Of a DNA stretch of 20,129 nt, positions 1-7,752 are shown one piece after another. Position 1 is the first letter of the stretch. Each line of letters starts with the position of its first letter. The translations under genes were made by a program, and so were the position numbers. The DNA is from Firmicutes bacterium UBA3941. GTDB taxonomy: Bacteria > Bacillota > Clostridia > Caldicoprobacterales > UBA3941. The DNA lies in NCBI GenBank assembly GCA_002385665.1, contig DGDX01000069.1, forward strand, positions 1 through 20,129, in the 5' to 3' direction. The notes under the pieces are model-generated. The model was not told where the DNA came from and did no database searches. It saw only the letters and a program-made list of their open reading frames with translations.

Positions 1-19
1 AGATGTGTATAAGAGACAG
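1..19 (+). other. Nextera/Tn5 mosaic-end adapter (technical artefact)
   Basis: The first 19 bases read AGATGTGTATAAGAGACAG, an exact match to the Tn5 transposase mosaic end used in Nextera libraries. It is library sequence left on the contig end, not genome. Read in frame with the gene that follows, it gives the well-known artefactual peptide start MCIRDS, so the ATG at position 3 is not a real start codon. Confidence 0.96.
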
Positions 20-710
20 TCTGGATGCCTATTGCGATGCAATTAAAAAGGGCCGCAATATAGTCTCTACCGGACCCCTGGTTACCCTTAAGGTAGACGG
101 CGAGTTGCCCGGAGCCGTCCTAAAATATACCGAAGACCAGAAGTTTCATATTGATATGGAAGCCTTCGCCTGTTATGAGGCTGCCTTGAGCAGGGTCCAG
201 CTTATCGTTAACGGAGAGGTACATAAGGAATACAATATCCACGCGAACCATTTCAAAGCAGAGGAGTATTTAAGCTTTGGAAAGGACAGCTTTATCATAG
301 CCAAATGCTACGACTATGCAGGAAACGTATCATTTACCAACCCAGTTTATATAAGAAACAGCCCATTTGTAAACAGGGGCTATCTATCCGATGTAAGAGT
401 GTCAGTCTTAAAGAATAACAGCCCCGCTGAAGGTGTGTACAGCATCGACGATGGGCCGGAATCCCCCTTTAAGGGTGAAATCCACCTGAAGATGAAAGTA
501 TCAGCCAGGTTGAACATCAGGGTAGGGGACCAGGCCAAGACCATACGGCTGTTTGAGCTGAAGGAGCTGCAGGATATCTTCAAAAACCTGTATTTTGGTT
601 GGTTTAACTCCGACAAGAAGTATCTGCCGGGGGATATCCCCGCAGAATATTTTCAACTGAGGCGGATCAGGGAGATCCTGGATAAGGTGGAACTGTCAGT
701 GGATTTCTAA
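20..710 (+). CDS. C-terminal fragment of CehA/McbA-like (PHP-type) metallohydrolase
   Basis: This open frame has no genomic start. The first whole genomic codon is at 21, and everything before base 20 is adapter, so the gene is cut on its 5' side. About 230 residues remain. The beginning (AIKKGRNIVSTGPLVTLKVD, then GELPG) matches the segment after the metal-binding domain in CehA/McbA-family metallohydrolases, where 'GR-x-x-x-T-x-GP' leads into a beta-sandwich domain. The PHP-type metal site would lie in the missing part, so activity cannot be judged. The rest (about residues 40-125) reads as beta-sandwich with INGEVHKEY- and YDYAGNVSFTNPVYI-like strands, and the last 100 residues are less conserved. 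It is the first visible gene of a plus-strand sugar operon, 51-60 nt before the dehydrogenase. The family call is from recall of conserved phrases, and the substrate is unknown. Confidence 0.6.
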
Positions 711-730
711 GGACTGGAAGAAAGCAGTCC
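711..730 (+). repeat. Short inverted repeat after the truncated hydrolase gene
   Basis: GGACTG (711-716) and CAGTCC (725-730) can form a 6-bp stem with an 8-nt loop directly after the stop codon. No T-tract follows, so it is unlikely to be an intrinsic terminator. It may be a minor mRNA processing or stability element, or chance. Confidence 0.25.
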
Positions 731-761
731 AGTCCACATATATAAAAATATCATATGAGGG

Positions 762-1820
762 GTGAGGACGATTAGGGTACTACAATTGTTTGGAGAGATG
801 GACCTTCGGGTTGTGGACCTGCCCATGCCAAAGTGCGGACCGGATGAGGTGTTGATCAGAACCGAATACTGCGGCGTATGCGGTTCGGATATACCCAGGG
901 TGTTGGAGGGAAAGGTCAGATTTTTCCCTGTGACCTTGGGCCATGAGTTTTCTGCTACGGTGGTCGAGGTGGGGTCCAATGTAACCCATGTTAAGGAAGG
1001 AGACCTTGTGGCAGCCATACCGCTTTTAGTCTGTCACAAGTGCCCAAATTGCCTGGACGGCAATTATGGCCAATGCCTCAGTGCGCGCTTTATCGGGAGC
1101 AGCCTGGCTACAACCGGTGGGTTTGCCGAATACAATGTCTTTCCTGCCACCAACGTAATGAAGCTACCGGAAGGTATCGATCCCATGGCAGCCGCCTTTG
1201 TGGAGCCGGCCTCGGTGGCCATGCACGGCCTGTTTCTAATGGACTTTAAACCTTGCACGGATATTGCCATAATGGGTGTGGGCACCATAGGGAACCTGGT
1301 TTTGCAGGCAGCTAAAATCATGGGGGCCAGACATATCTATGCCTTTGACAGCGACGATGAACGCCTGGCTCTGGCGGAAAAGTCAGGAGCATATCGCTGC
1401 TATAATACCTCCGACCCATCCTTCCTGGATGCCTTCCTGGCGGATACTGGCGGATTAGGGGTGGAAAATGTGGTGGAAGCCGTGGGTAAGGAGGTCACCA
1501 TCAACAACTGTATTAAAATAGCCAAGGTCAATGGACGTATTTCCCTGATAGGTACCATGAATGAGGACGTTACTATTCCACCTGAACTCTTCTATCAGGG
1601 GTTTTCACGGAAACAGCTGAGCATGCATGGGGTCTGGATGTCCTACTCGGACATTTTTCCCGGGAAGCCATGGCGTTCAGCAGCCCATTTCATACGAACA
1701 GGACAAATCGATGTTAGCAGTATTTTGGATCGAGTTATTCCCCTGGAAGAGGCAATGATGGCCTTTGAGGACTATAGGATACCCGGAAAAATAAAAGGAA
1801 AAGTGATGCTAAAGTTCTGA
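762..1820 (+). CDS. Zinc-dependent medium-chain polyol/sugar dehydrogenase
   Basis: This is a medium-chain (MDR) alcohol dehydrogenase of the sorbitol/galactitol-phosphate/threonine dehydrogenase type, expected to oxidise a sugar alcohol or sugar hydroxyl with NAD(P)+ in the cytoplasm. Counting from the GTG at 762, the catalytic-zinc residues are C40 (CGVCGSD) and the GHE motif at 60-62. The structural-zinc cysteines are C91, C94, C97 and C105 (CHKCPNCLDGNYGQC). The nucleotide-binding glycines lie in GVGTIGN near residue 173. The 352-residue length is normal. The start is doubtful: GTG 762 lies inside the likely ribosome site (GAGGGGTGAGG, 757-767), whereas ATT at 771 has good spacing and gives the usual family beginning (MRVLQLFGEMDLRV). 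TTG 786 and ATG 798 are other options. The gene sits 69 nt before a GH4 glycosidase, so a sugar role fits. The exact substrate cannot be read. Confidence 0.85.
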   Translation: MRTIRVLQLFGEMDLRVVDLPMPKCGPDEVLIRTEYCGVCGSDIPRVLEGKVRFFPVTLGHEFSATVVEVGSNVTHVKEGDLVAAIPLLVCHKCPNCLDGNYGQCLSARFIGSSLATTGGFAEYNVFPATNVMKLPEGIDPMAAAFVEPASVAMHGLFLMDFKPCTDIAIMGVGTIGNLVLQAAKIMGARHIYAFDSDDERLALAEKSGAYRCYNTSDPSFLDAFLADTGGLGVENVVEAVGKEVTINNCIKIAKVNGRISLIGTMNEDVTIPPELFYQGFSRKQLSMHGVWMSYSDIFPGKPWRSAAHFIRTGQIDVSSILDRVIPLEEAMMAFEDYRIPGKIKGKVMLKF

Positions 1821-1841
1821 TATAGGACTTCAATAAAATAC

Positions 1842-1871
1842 TTCCGGATTTGGTTCGATTCCGATCCGGAA
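1842..1871 (+). promoter_or_regulatory. 8-bp inverted repeat upstream of the GH4 gene
   Basis: TTCCGGAT (1842-1849) and ATCCGGAA (1864-1871) form a perfect 8-bp inverted repeat with a 14-nt spacer, ending just before the GH4 ribosome site (AAGGAGA, about 1877-1883). It could be an operator for a sugar-responsive regulator or an RNA hairpin affecting translation or mRNA processing. No T-run follows, so it is not an obvious terminator. Confidence 0.4.
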
Positions 1872-1889
1872 AGCAAAAAGGAGATTGTT

Positions 1890-3233
1890 ATGAGTAGAAA
1901 GAAGTTTGCCTTTATTGGATCAGGAAGCGTAGTGTTTACCAGGAACCTGGTACGGGATATTCTTACCTTTCCGGCATTTGAGGATTGTGAAATAGCCCTG
2001 ATGGATATAAACCCGGACAATCTTGAACTGTCCAGGCGTGCTGCTGAGAGGATAGTAGCCGCTGGCAATTATCCCGCAACGGTGACTGCAACCACGGATC
2101 GTGTCGAGGCACTCAAGGATGCAGACGGGGTGCTCATTACCATCCAGGTGGGGGGATTTGAAGCGGCTGTTGCAGATGTGGCTATCCCCAAAGAGTACGG
2201 AATATCAATGAATGTAGGGGACACGAGAGGTCCTTCCGGAATATTCCGGTTCTTAAGAACCCTTCCGGTCATGCTTGACATATTAAAGGACATTGAAAGA
2301 TACTGTCCCGATGCCATTGTGCTAAATTATACCAACCCCATGGCCATGCTCTGCCGGGCCATGCAAAGCGTATCCGAAGTAACCATAAACGGCCTATGCC
2401 ATAGCGTACAGGGAACGGCTGAAATGCTTGCCCGCTGGATTGGTGCCCCCATGGACGAGATAACATACACATGCGCCGGCATAAACCACCAGGCCCATTA
2501 CCTGGAATTCAAATGGAATGGAAAGGACGCCTATCCCCTCATCCGCAAGGCAATTACGGAGAGGGAAGAAATATACAATGAGGAACAGGTGCGCAACGAA
2601 ATGTTTCTGCATCTTGGCTACTATGTAACCGAGTCCAGCGGACATAATTCGGAATACAATCCCTGGTTCCGCAAGCGGCCCGACCTTATCGAGAAGTATT
2701 GTACCCATGGAACAGGATGGAATCCCGGCCTGGATATAATGGAAAGGCGGGAAAAATCGATGACCGATGCAAAGGCCTACGAGAACAGGCGAATCACCGA
2801 GTTCAACAAATGGATCGAAGGCGAAATCGATCTTAACCGGGGAACTGAGTATGCCGCCTATATATTTAACGCCGTATTCGGTGACAATGAGATGTTTGAG
2901 TTCAATGGTAATGTACGCAATTTTGGGCTTATTGATAATTTGCCCGAAGGCTGCTGTGTAGAGGTGCCCGTCCTAGCATCAAAGGGCAGGTTAAGACCGC
3001 TGCATGTTGGACCCCTACCCCCGCAGCTGGCCATATTAAACCAGATAAACGCTTCCTGCGAAGAACTGGCCGTGGAAGGGGCCTTTGAAGGGGATCCGGA
3101 AAAGATCTATCATGCCTGCCTGTATGATCCCCTAACCTCTGCCGTCTGCTCCATGAGGGAGGTTAAGGAGATGGTGGATAGGATGTTTGCGGCACAGGCA
3201 AAATGGCTGCCACAGTTCAAACATCTGAAATAA
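1890..3233 (+). CDS. Glycoside hydrolase family 4 (alpha-galactosidase/LplD-like)
   Basis: GH4 enzymes cleave alpha- or beta-glycosides by an NAD+- and Mn2+-dependent route: transient oxidation at C3, elimination and reduction. The 447-residue length is typical. The N-terminus is a Rossmann fold ([15 protein letters not shown], residues 6-20, acidic D39). [11 protein letters not shown] is at 110-120 and NYTNP at 146-150. The metal/catalytic motif CHSVQGT starts at C170-H171, and [12 protein letters not shown] gives H200, the second expected metal ligand. CHSVQGT is the MelA/LplD-type form of the motif, which favours alpha-galactosidase or alpha-galacturonidase over the phospho-glycosidase branch. 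The GH28-like neighbour makes a galacturonide reasonable, but this is inference. The ATG at 1890 has AAGGAGA 7 nt upstream. The gene is in the plus operon, 39 nt before the kinase, and has no signal peptide, so it acts in the cytoplasm. Confidence 0.9.
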   Translation: MSRKKFAFIGSGSVVFTRNLVRDILTFPAFEDCEIALMDINPDNLELSRRAAERIVAAGNYPATVTATTDRVEALKDADGVLITIQVGGFEAAVADVAIPKEYGISMNVGDTRGPSGIFRFLRTLPVMLDILKDIERYCPDAIVLNYTNPMAMLCRAMQSVSEVTINGLCHSVQGTAEMLARWIGAPMDEITYTCAGINHQAHYLEFKWNGKDAYPLIRKAITEREEIYNEEQVRNEMFLHLGYYVTESSGHNSEYNPWFRKRPDLIEKYCTHGTGWNPGLDIMERREKSMTDAKAYENRRITEFNKWIEGEIDLNRGTEYAAYIFNAVFGDNEMFEFNGNVRNFGLIDNLPEGCCVEVPVLASKGRLRPLHVGPLPPQLAILNQINASCEELAVEGAFEGDPEKIYHACLYDPLTSAVCSMREVKEMVDRMFAAQAKWLPQFKHLK

Positions 3234-3272
3234 AATTCATTAAATTAATACACCATAAAGGAGTAGAACTAA

Positions 3273-4262
3273 ATGATTAAAGTCGTAGGAATTGGAAACC
3301 CGGTTATGGATTTTCTCATCCATACCAGGAAAATTCCGAAAACCAATGAATCCTGCAGGCTTGAGGAATATAGCTGGCAGGGGGGTGGAAAGGTCCCATC
3401 TGCTCTGGTGGCCCTGGGTAGACTGGGTGTAAAGACGGGAATGGTGGGGGTCGTAGGCAACGACGCCTTTGGTAGATTTCTCATAGATGATTTTAAACGG
3501 CATGATGTTGACGTCTCCAGACTGTATGTAGACCCAAACGGACAGACATCCTTTTGCATCTGCCTTTCGGAAGAGGAAACCCAGGGTAGAAGCTTTATTG
3601 GACGGCAGCCAAATTTAAGGAAGTTGACCCTGGAAGACCTGGACAGGGAATATATAACCCAGGGGGACTATCTGCACCTGTCCCATATGACCCCTGTGAC
3701 CAGGCAGGCAGCCCTGTGGTCCAGGGAGAAGGGCAACACGGTGGTATTCGATGCCGACTACTACCAGGAAGAGATAGAGAAAAACTATGGATTGATCGAC
3801 GTCTTTATAGCTTCTGAATTCTATTACAGAGCCGTTTTCCAGGACGACAACCATGAAGAAAACTGCAGGCTTATACAGAAGGAAGGCCCCGACATAGTCA
3901 TCTTCACCTTTGGGGAACATGGATGCCTGGGTGTCTATGGCGATAAATATTTCGAAATGCCTGCCTTTAAGGTGAAGGTCATGGATACTACGGGAGCCGG
4001 GGATGTATTCCACGGAGCCTTTATCTACGGCCTGATACAGGGCTGGGATGTAGAGGATATAGCCAGATTTTCCAGTGCCGTATCGGCCATAAAGTGTACC
4101 AGGGTAGGGGGCAGGGCAGGAATACCAGACCTGCCCACCGTAGAACAATTCCTAAAGGATGGAACCATCGACTACAGGGAAATTGATCAAAGGGTGGCCT
4201 TCTACCGGGACCATATGTTTAACCTGCAAGGGGAGAGTATGGTTGAGACCTGCCTGGCGTAG
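3273..4262 (+). CDS. PfkB/ribokinase-family carbohydrate kinase
   Basis: This is an ATP-dependent sugar kinase that would phosphorylate a monosaccharide released by the neighbouring glycosidases. The first PfkB signature is at residues 37-62 (GGGKVPSALVALGRLG onward). The second is DTTGAGDVFHGAF at 238-250, where GAGD (241-244) forms the anion hole and D244 is the catalytic base. The N-terminus begins the fold directly (IKVVGIGNPVMDF), and the 329-residue length is normal. About 30 residues after the core (RVAFYRDHMFNLQGE onward) are a small tail. AAAGGAG (3257-3263) lies 9 nt before the ATG. Sugar specificity (fructose, ribose, keto-deoxy sugar or other) cannot be assigned from the motifs. 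Translation is probably coupled loosely with the GH4 gene through a 39-nt gap. Confidence 0.9.
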   Translation: MIKVVGIGNPVMDFLIHTRKIPKTNESCRLEEYSWQGGGKVPSALVALGRLGVKTGMVGVVGNDAFGRFLIDDFKRHDVDVSRLYVDPNGQTSFCICLSEEETQGRSFIGRQPNLRKLTLEDLDREYITQGDYLHLSHMTPVTRQAALWSREKGNTVVFDADYYQEEIEKNYGLIDVFIASEFYYRAVFQDDNHEENCRLIQKEGPDIVIFTFGEHGCLGVYGDKYFEMPAFKVKVMDTTGAGDVFHGAFIYGLIQGWDVEDIARFSSAVSAIKCTRVGGRAGIPDLPTVEQFLKDGTIDYREIDQRVAFYRDHMFNLQGESMVETCLA

Positions 4263-4284
4263 GACCTTATATAAGCTAATACAA

Positions 4285-4382
4285 AAAAGATATTTCAAAA
4301 CAAAAGATATTTTAAACAAAAGGTATTTCAAAACAAAAGATATTTTAAGCAAAAGATATTTTTAACAAAGAAGCTATTATAC
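4285..4382 (+). repeat. AT-rich tandem repeat, 16/17-nt units, between kinase and GH28-like gene
   Basis: Within the 177-nt spacer 4263-4439 there are five clear imperfect copies of an AAAAGATATTT(C/T)-type unit: 4285-4301, 4302-4317, 4318-4334, 4335-4350 and 4351-4366, with a degenerate sixth at 4367-4382. Units alternate between 17 nt (ending TTTCAAAAC) and 16 nt (ending TTTTAA[A/G]C), so a 33-nt double unit is present twice. Further AAAAC-rich degenerate sequence follows until the ribosome site AGAAGGAG (4425-4432). It may be a variable repeat, a set of binding sites, or an AT-rich element controlling expression of the downstream half of the operon. No convincing promoter is visible inside it. 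Confidence 0.8.
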
Positions 4383-4439
4383 AAAACAAGTTACAAAACA
4401 AAAAGATGTTTCATTACAGAAAAGAGAAGGAGTAAAAAA

Positions 4440-5753
4440 ATGACAGAAACTCGGATATCCGTGAAAAATCCAGATCCACAAATCCCTCCGGCGGAAGATT
4501 ATAGTTTAACCGTCGACGGGAAGGAAGTATTTGTTTATACCTGCGATGTAGCCAATTATGCCATCCTTTCGGGACAGGGAACCATGGAGGTGGAAATCAC
4601 ATCCAACAAGCCTTTTAAAACCGTAAAGGTAAGGCCCTTGATTTCCGGCATAATACCCAGGATAGAGGGCAATAGGGTGTCCTTTACCGTAGAGGGCCCC
4701 CGGAAGCTGAGCGTAGAGTTCGATGATGATATATTAAATCCTCTGTTTATACTGATCAACCCAATGGAAGAGGCAAGGCCTAAAAAGGGCGATGATAAGG
4801 TCCATTATTTTGAATCCGGAAAGGTGTACGATATCGGTGAAATGGAGCTGCATGAAGGGGATACCGTGTACATAGACGAGGGCGCGGTAGTATACGGCTC
4901 ATTCTGCGCCTATAGGGCCAATAATCTTATCATAAAGGGTCGTGGGATACTAAACGGCAGTAAGTGGCATAGGCAGGGTGATGTCCAGCAGAAGCAGATG
5001 ATAAAGCTGGTGGAATGTAAAAACGTAACCATCGAAGGCATAACAATAGTGGATGGACCCAACTGGCATGTTGTACCCATTGCCTGTGAGGATGTCGTTA
5101 TCAAAGATCTTAATGTAATAACCTTCGTTATGACCGGTGACGGCATTGATGTGGTGGGCAGCGAGGATGTCAGTATCAGCAATTGCTTTGTAAGATCCAA
5201 CGATGACTGCGTGGCCATTAAGGCGGTTGACTATCAGCATGAAGCCGGACACAAAAATGTAAAGAACGTAAGAATATCGGACAGCGTCTTCTGGAACGCT
5301 GAATTTGGGAATGCCCTGGAAATAGGTTATGAAACCCGATGCGATGAGATTAGCAATATAGTATTTGAAAACTGTGATGTCATACGCAGTGAATTCGAGG
5401 GCTATCAGTCAGGTGGTACCTTTACCATCCACAATGGAGACAGGGCCCATATAAGAAATGTCAGGTATGACAATATCAGGGTGGAGGACTCCAGGGAAAA
5501 ACTCATCGATATTAAAGTTCAATTCTCTCAGTACAGCCGCGATGAGGAGAGGGGTCAGGTCAGCGACATTGTTTTTAACAATATCCAGGTTGTAGACGGG
5601 CCTTTCCCGGTTTCAATTATTCGAGGATACGATGCAGACCATATGATCAGGGATATAACCATTAAGGATATGGTAGTGCATGGGGAAGAGATCAAAAGCG
5701 CCAACCAGTGTAGAATGGTGGTAGAGCTGTCCAAGAATATAAACTTCGAGTAG
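4440..5753 (+). CDS. GH28-like right-handed beta-helix glycosidase (polygalacturonase superfamily)
   Basis: The 437-residue protein has an N-terminal beta-sandwich-like region (about 20-110) followed by pectin-lyase-type beta-helix rungs with many I/V-x-I repeats from about 140 to the end (NLIIKGRGILNG at 162-173). This layout is typical of bacterial GH28-related proteins. Acidic active-site motifs are visible: GDGID at 233-237 and NDDC at 254-257 (D255, D256). The canonical GHG histidine motif is absent: the equivalent stretch reads FGNALEIGYE (289-298). The RIK motif is replaced by DIK (357-359). It is therefore probably not an ordinary polygalacturonase, and its substrate may differ. No signal peptide is seen, so it would act inside the cell on imported oligosaccharides. 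The ATG at 4440 has AGAAGGAG with 7-nt spacing. It lies after the tandem repeat and 73 nt before the sulfatase. Confidence 0.8.
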   Translation: MTETRISVKNPDPQIPPAEDYSLTVDGKEVFVYTCDVANYAILSGQGTMEVEITSNKPFKTVKVRPLISGIIPRIEGNRVSFTVEGPRKLSVEFDDDILNPLFILINPMEEARPKKGDDKVHYFESGKVYDIGEMELHEGDTVYIDEGAVVYGSFCAYRANNLIIKGRGILNGSKWHRQGDVQQKQMIKLVECKNVTIEGITIVDGPNWHVVPIACEDVVIKDLNVITFVMTGDGIDVVGSEDVSISNCFVRSNDDCVAIKAVDYQHEAGHKNVKNVRISDSVFWNAEFGNALEIGYETRCDEISNIVFENCDVIRSEFEGYQSGGTFTIHNGDRAHIRNVRYDNIRVEDSREKLIDIKVQFSQYSRDEERGQVSDIVFNNIQVVDGPFPVSIIRGYDADHMIRDITIKDMVVHGEEIKSANQCRMVVELSKNINFE

Positions 5754-5826
5754 AAGTTTAGGTGCTTGGCCTTAAGGTCCCCCAGGCTACTAGCATCCCA
5801 TAAAAAAGAAAGGGGAGGAAGAAGAA

Positions 5827-7287
5827 ATGGACAGACCAAATGTATTGCTTATCACCGTAGATCAGATGAGGGGAGACTGCCTGGGTGTTTTGGGACACCC
5901 GGTAGTGGAGACTCCCCATTTGGATACCATGGCCCACAGGGGGGTCATGTTTACCAATGCCTATTCGGCTGTACCAACCTGTATCGCTTCCAGGGCTGCT
6001 ATTATGACGGGCTTGGCCCAGAAAAATCATGGCAGGGTCGGGTACGAAGACAGGGTTAGGTGGAATTATGACCATTATGTAGCCGGGGAATTTGCCAAGG
6101 CGGGCTATCATACCCAGGCCGTTGGGAAGATGCATGTCCATCCCCAGAGGTTCCTCTGCGGATTCCACAATGTGCTGCTTCACGATGGCTACCTTCATGC
6201 CTATAGAAATAAAGATGCCAAGGCTTCGGAAAACTGGTTCAACACCGATGACTATCTGCCCTGGCTCAGGGAGAAACTGGGGCATGATGTTGCCGATATC
6301 ATCGATACGGGCTTAGACTGTAACTCATGGGTTGCCAGGCCCTGGGTCTACCCCGAGCACCTGCATCCCACCAACTGGGTAGTTAGCGAGTCCATAGACT
6401 TCTTAAGGAGGCGGGATCCCACCAAACCCTTCTTCCTTATGATGTCCTTCGTAAGGCCCCATTCTCCCCTGGATCCACCGCAATACTACTATGATATGTA
6501 TATAGACGCGGAGATGCCGGATCCTCCTATAGGGGACTGGGTAGTTCAGGATAATGACCTGCAGGATCCCCTGATCTATAACGGATTTGGCGGAAGGTTA
6601 AGCCAAAAGGCCCTGAGGAGGGCAAGGGCAGGCTATTATGGGAGCATCACCCATTTAGATCACCAGATAGGCCGATTCCTGCAAGCCCTGCACGATGAGA
6701 ATGTACTAAACAACACCGTTATCCTGTTTACTTCCGATCACGGGGATATGATGGGGGACCATGACTGGTTCAGGAAATCCCTACCCTACGAGGGCAGTGC
6801 TTCAATTCCCTTTATCATATATGACCCGGGCAATAATTTGCCGGGATTAAAAACCGGTACAACCGTGAACAGCATAGTCGAACTAAGGGATATTATGCCT
6901 ACCCTGCTTGATGCCGCCGGTATAGAAATACCCGATACCATAGATGGGAAGAGCGTGTTACCCCTGGCAATGGGACAGGAAGCGGAGTGGAGGGAGTACC
7001 TCCATGGAGAGCATACTTTCGGTACTGCTTCAAACCACTATATAGTAACCGAAAGGGACAAGTATATATGGTATTCCCAGACAGGCCAGGAGCAATACTT
7101 CGACTTGGAGAAGGATCCCCAGGAGCTGCATGATGCAATAGATGATGCTGAATACAGGGATAGGATAGAGTATCTAAGGAGGATTCTTGTCAATGAACTC
7201 AAAGACAGGGAGGAAGGTTATTCCGACGGTACGCGCTTGATAGCGGGCAGACCTTTCAGGAGCAGTCTTTCCCATATCAAGGACTGA
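5827..7287 (+). CDS. Type I (formylglycine-dependent) sulfatase
   Basis: This belongs to the alkaline-phosphatase superfamily and would hydrolyse a sulfate ester, most likely on a carbohydrate given its operon. The N-terminal strand [11 protein letters not shown] gives metal ligand D12. The maturation motif is C52-I-A-S-R56, a cysteine-type C-x-A-x-R variant of the usual C-x-P-x-R. C52 would be converted to formylglycine, in an anaerobe by a radical-SAM maturase not encoded here. Other expected residues are GKMHVH (K101, H103), TSDHGD (D304, H305), and K317 before [10 protein letters not shown]. The 486-residue length is usual. No signal peptide is present, implying cytoplasmic desulfation of imported material. 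AGGGGAGG (5811-5818) precedes the ATG by 8 nt. It is the last gene of the plus operon. A phosphonate monoester hydrolase activity is a less likely alternative. Confidence 0.9.
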   Translation: MDRPNVLLITVDQMRGDCLGVLGHPVVETPHLDTMAHRGVMFTNAYSAVPTCIASRAAIMTGLAQKNHGRVGYEDRVRWNYDHYVAGEFAKAGYHTQAVGKMHVHPQRFLCGFHNVLLHDGYLHAYRNKDAKASENWFNTDDYLPWLREKLGHDVADIIDTGLDCNSWVARPWVYPEHLHPTNWVVSESIDFLRRRDPTKPFFLMMSFVRPHSPLDPPQYYYDMYIDAEMPDPPIGDWVVQDNDLQDPLIYNGFGGRLSQKALRRARAGYYGSITHLDHQIGRFLQALHDENVLNNTVILFTSDHGDMMGDHDWFRKSLPYEGSASIPFIIYDPGNNLPGLKTGTTVNSIVELRDIMPTLLDAAGIEIPDTIDGKSVLPLAMGQEAEWREYLHGEHTFGTASNHYIVTERDKYIWYSQTGQEQYFDLEKDPQELHDAIDDAEYRDRIEYLRRILVNELKDREEGYSDGTRLIAGRPFRSSLSHIKD

Positions 7288-7400
7288 CTATAGCACTTGG
7301 GGATTTTTATACTGGTTAGATATGGGTAAAGGCTATTGAATGCTGTACGTCTTCTATGGGAGGATGGTTTATTCCGGCAGGACGCCGGATTGGAAGCGAT

Positions 7401-7431
7401 AGGCTTTTCAAATGGAATAAGCCTTAGTTTT
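7401..7431 (+). terminator. Possible intrinsic terminator of the plus-strand operon
   Basis: AGGCTT (7401-7406) pairs with AAGCCT (7419-7424), with inner TTC/GAA pairs around a small loop, and is followed by TAGTTTTCT containing four T. It lies 114 nt after the sulfatase stop codon, so it could end the plus operon. The T-tract is short and interrupted, so the call is weak. Confidence 0.4.
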
Positions 7432-7454
7432 CTCCAAATCGATGTCGGAAGTAG

Positions 7455-7524
7455 GAAGTTTCAAAAAATACATTACTATTAACGCTCGCCATATAAAAAC
7501 TATAATAGATTTTTTTGAAACTTC
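7455..7524. repeat. Perfect 14-bp inverted repeat enclosing a 42-nt AT-rich segment
   Basis: GAAGTTTCAAAAAA (7455-7468) is the exact reverse complement of TTTTTTGAAACTTC (7511-7524). The intervening 42 nt contain TTAACG (7479-7484), 16 nt, then TATAAT (7501-7506), which resembles a plus-strand sigma-A promoter. The T-run is inside the stem rather than after it, so it does not look like a terminator. Possibilities are a miniature element remnant, an operator pair, or a promoter for a short RNA ending at 7653. Confidence 0.6.
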
Positions 7525-7621
7525 AACGATGACGTTATGTTGATGATGTAAAGGAGCGATGAATAGCCATTACCCTAGTACGTAAAGTCGAACTAAATAT
7601 TCTGAAGGGCATGTTAGCTTA

Positions 7622-7653
7622 AAAGGGGCATCCCAATTATGGGATACCCCTTT
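7622..7653. terminator. Strong hairpin terminator, probably ending the minus-strand operon
   Basis: AAAGGGG (7622-7628) pairs with CCCCTTT (7647-7653) and ATCCCA (7630-7635) with TGGGAT (7640-7645). There is one C/A mismatch between the two blocks and an ATTA loop. Read on the minus strand, the stem ends in CCCCTTTT, a fitting T-tract 100 nt beyond the stop codon of the last minus-strand gene. On the plus strand the tail is only TTTATGAT, so termination there would be weaker. Confidence 0.8.
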
Positions 7654-7752
7654 ATGATATCATTCTATAAGCATCATGCTATTAGTTATTCCAATATCCG
7701 GCCTAAAGGTTTCAAAACAGCCTACTGCTATAGCTGGGAAGACAGAAGAGGC

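Larger units (their letters stand above)
7288..7752. other. Noncoding convergence zone between two sugar operons
   Basis: These 465 bases separate the ends of converging operons. I see no credible protein gene: the only ribosome-site-plus-ATG is AAGGAG with ATG 7559, an 8-codon frame. The region holds a weak hairpin (TCCGGC/GCCGGA, about 7374-7390), a terminator-like hairpin at 7401-7424, a 14-bp inverted repeat at 7455-7524 with a promoter-like sequence in its loop, and a strong hairpin at 7622-7653. Confidence 0.7.

Noticed and set aside
755..775. Six-codon ATG frame just before the zinc dehydrogenase
   Set aside because: It overlaps the ribosome site and the gene start, has no ribosome site of its own, and looks coincidental.
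4152..4365. Open frames on both strands encoding repetitive KISFVLKYL / KRYFKTKDI peptides
   Set aside because: They only translate the AT-rich tandem repeat next to the kinase gene end; no ribosome site or independent start.
7559..7585. Eight-codon frame after AAGGAG in the convergence zone
   Set aside because: The ribosome site is only about 2 nt from the ATG and the peptide is too short to support as a gene.
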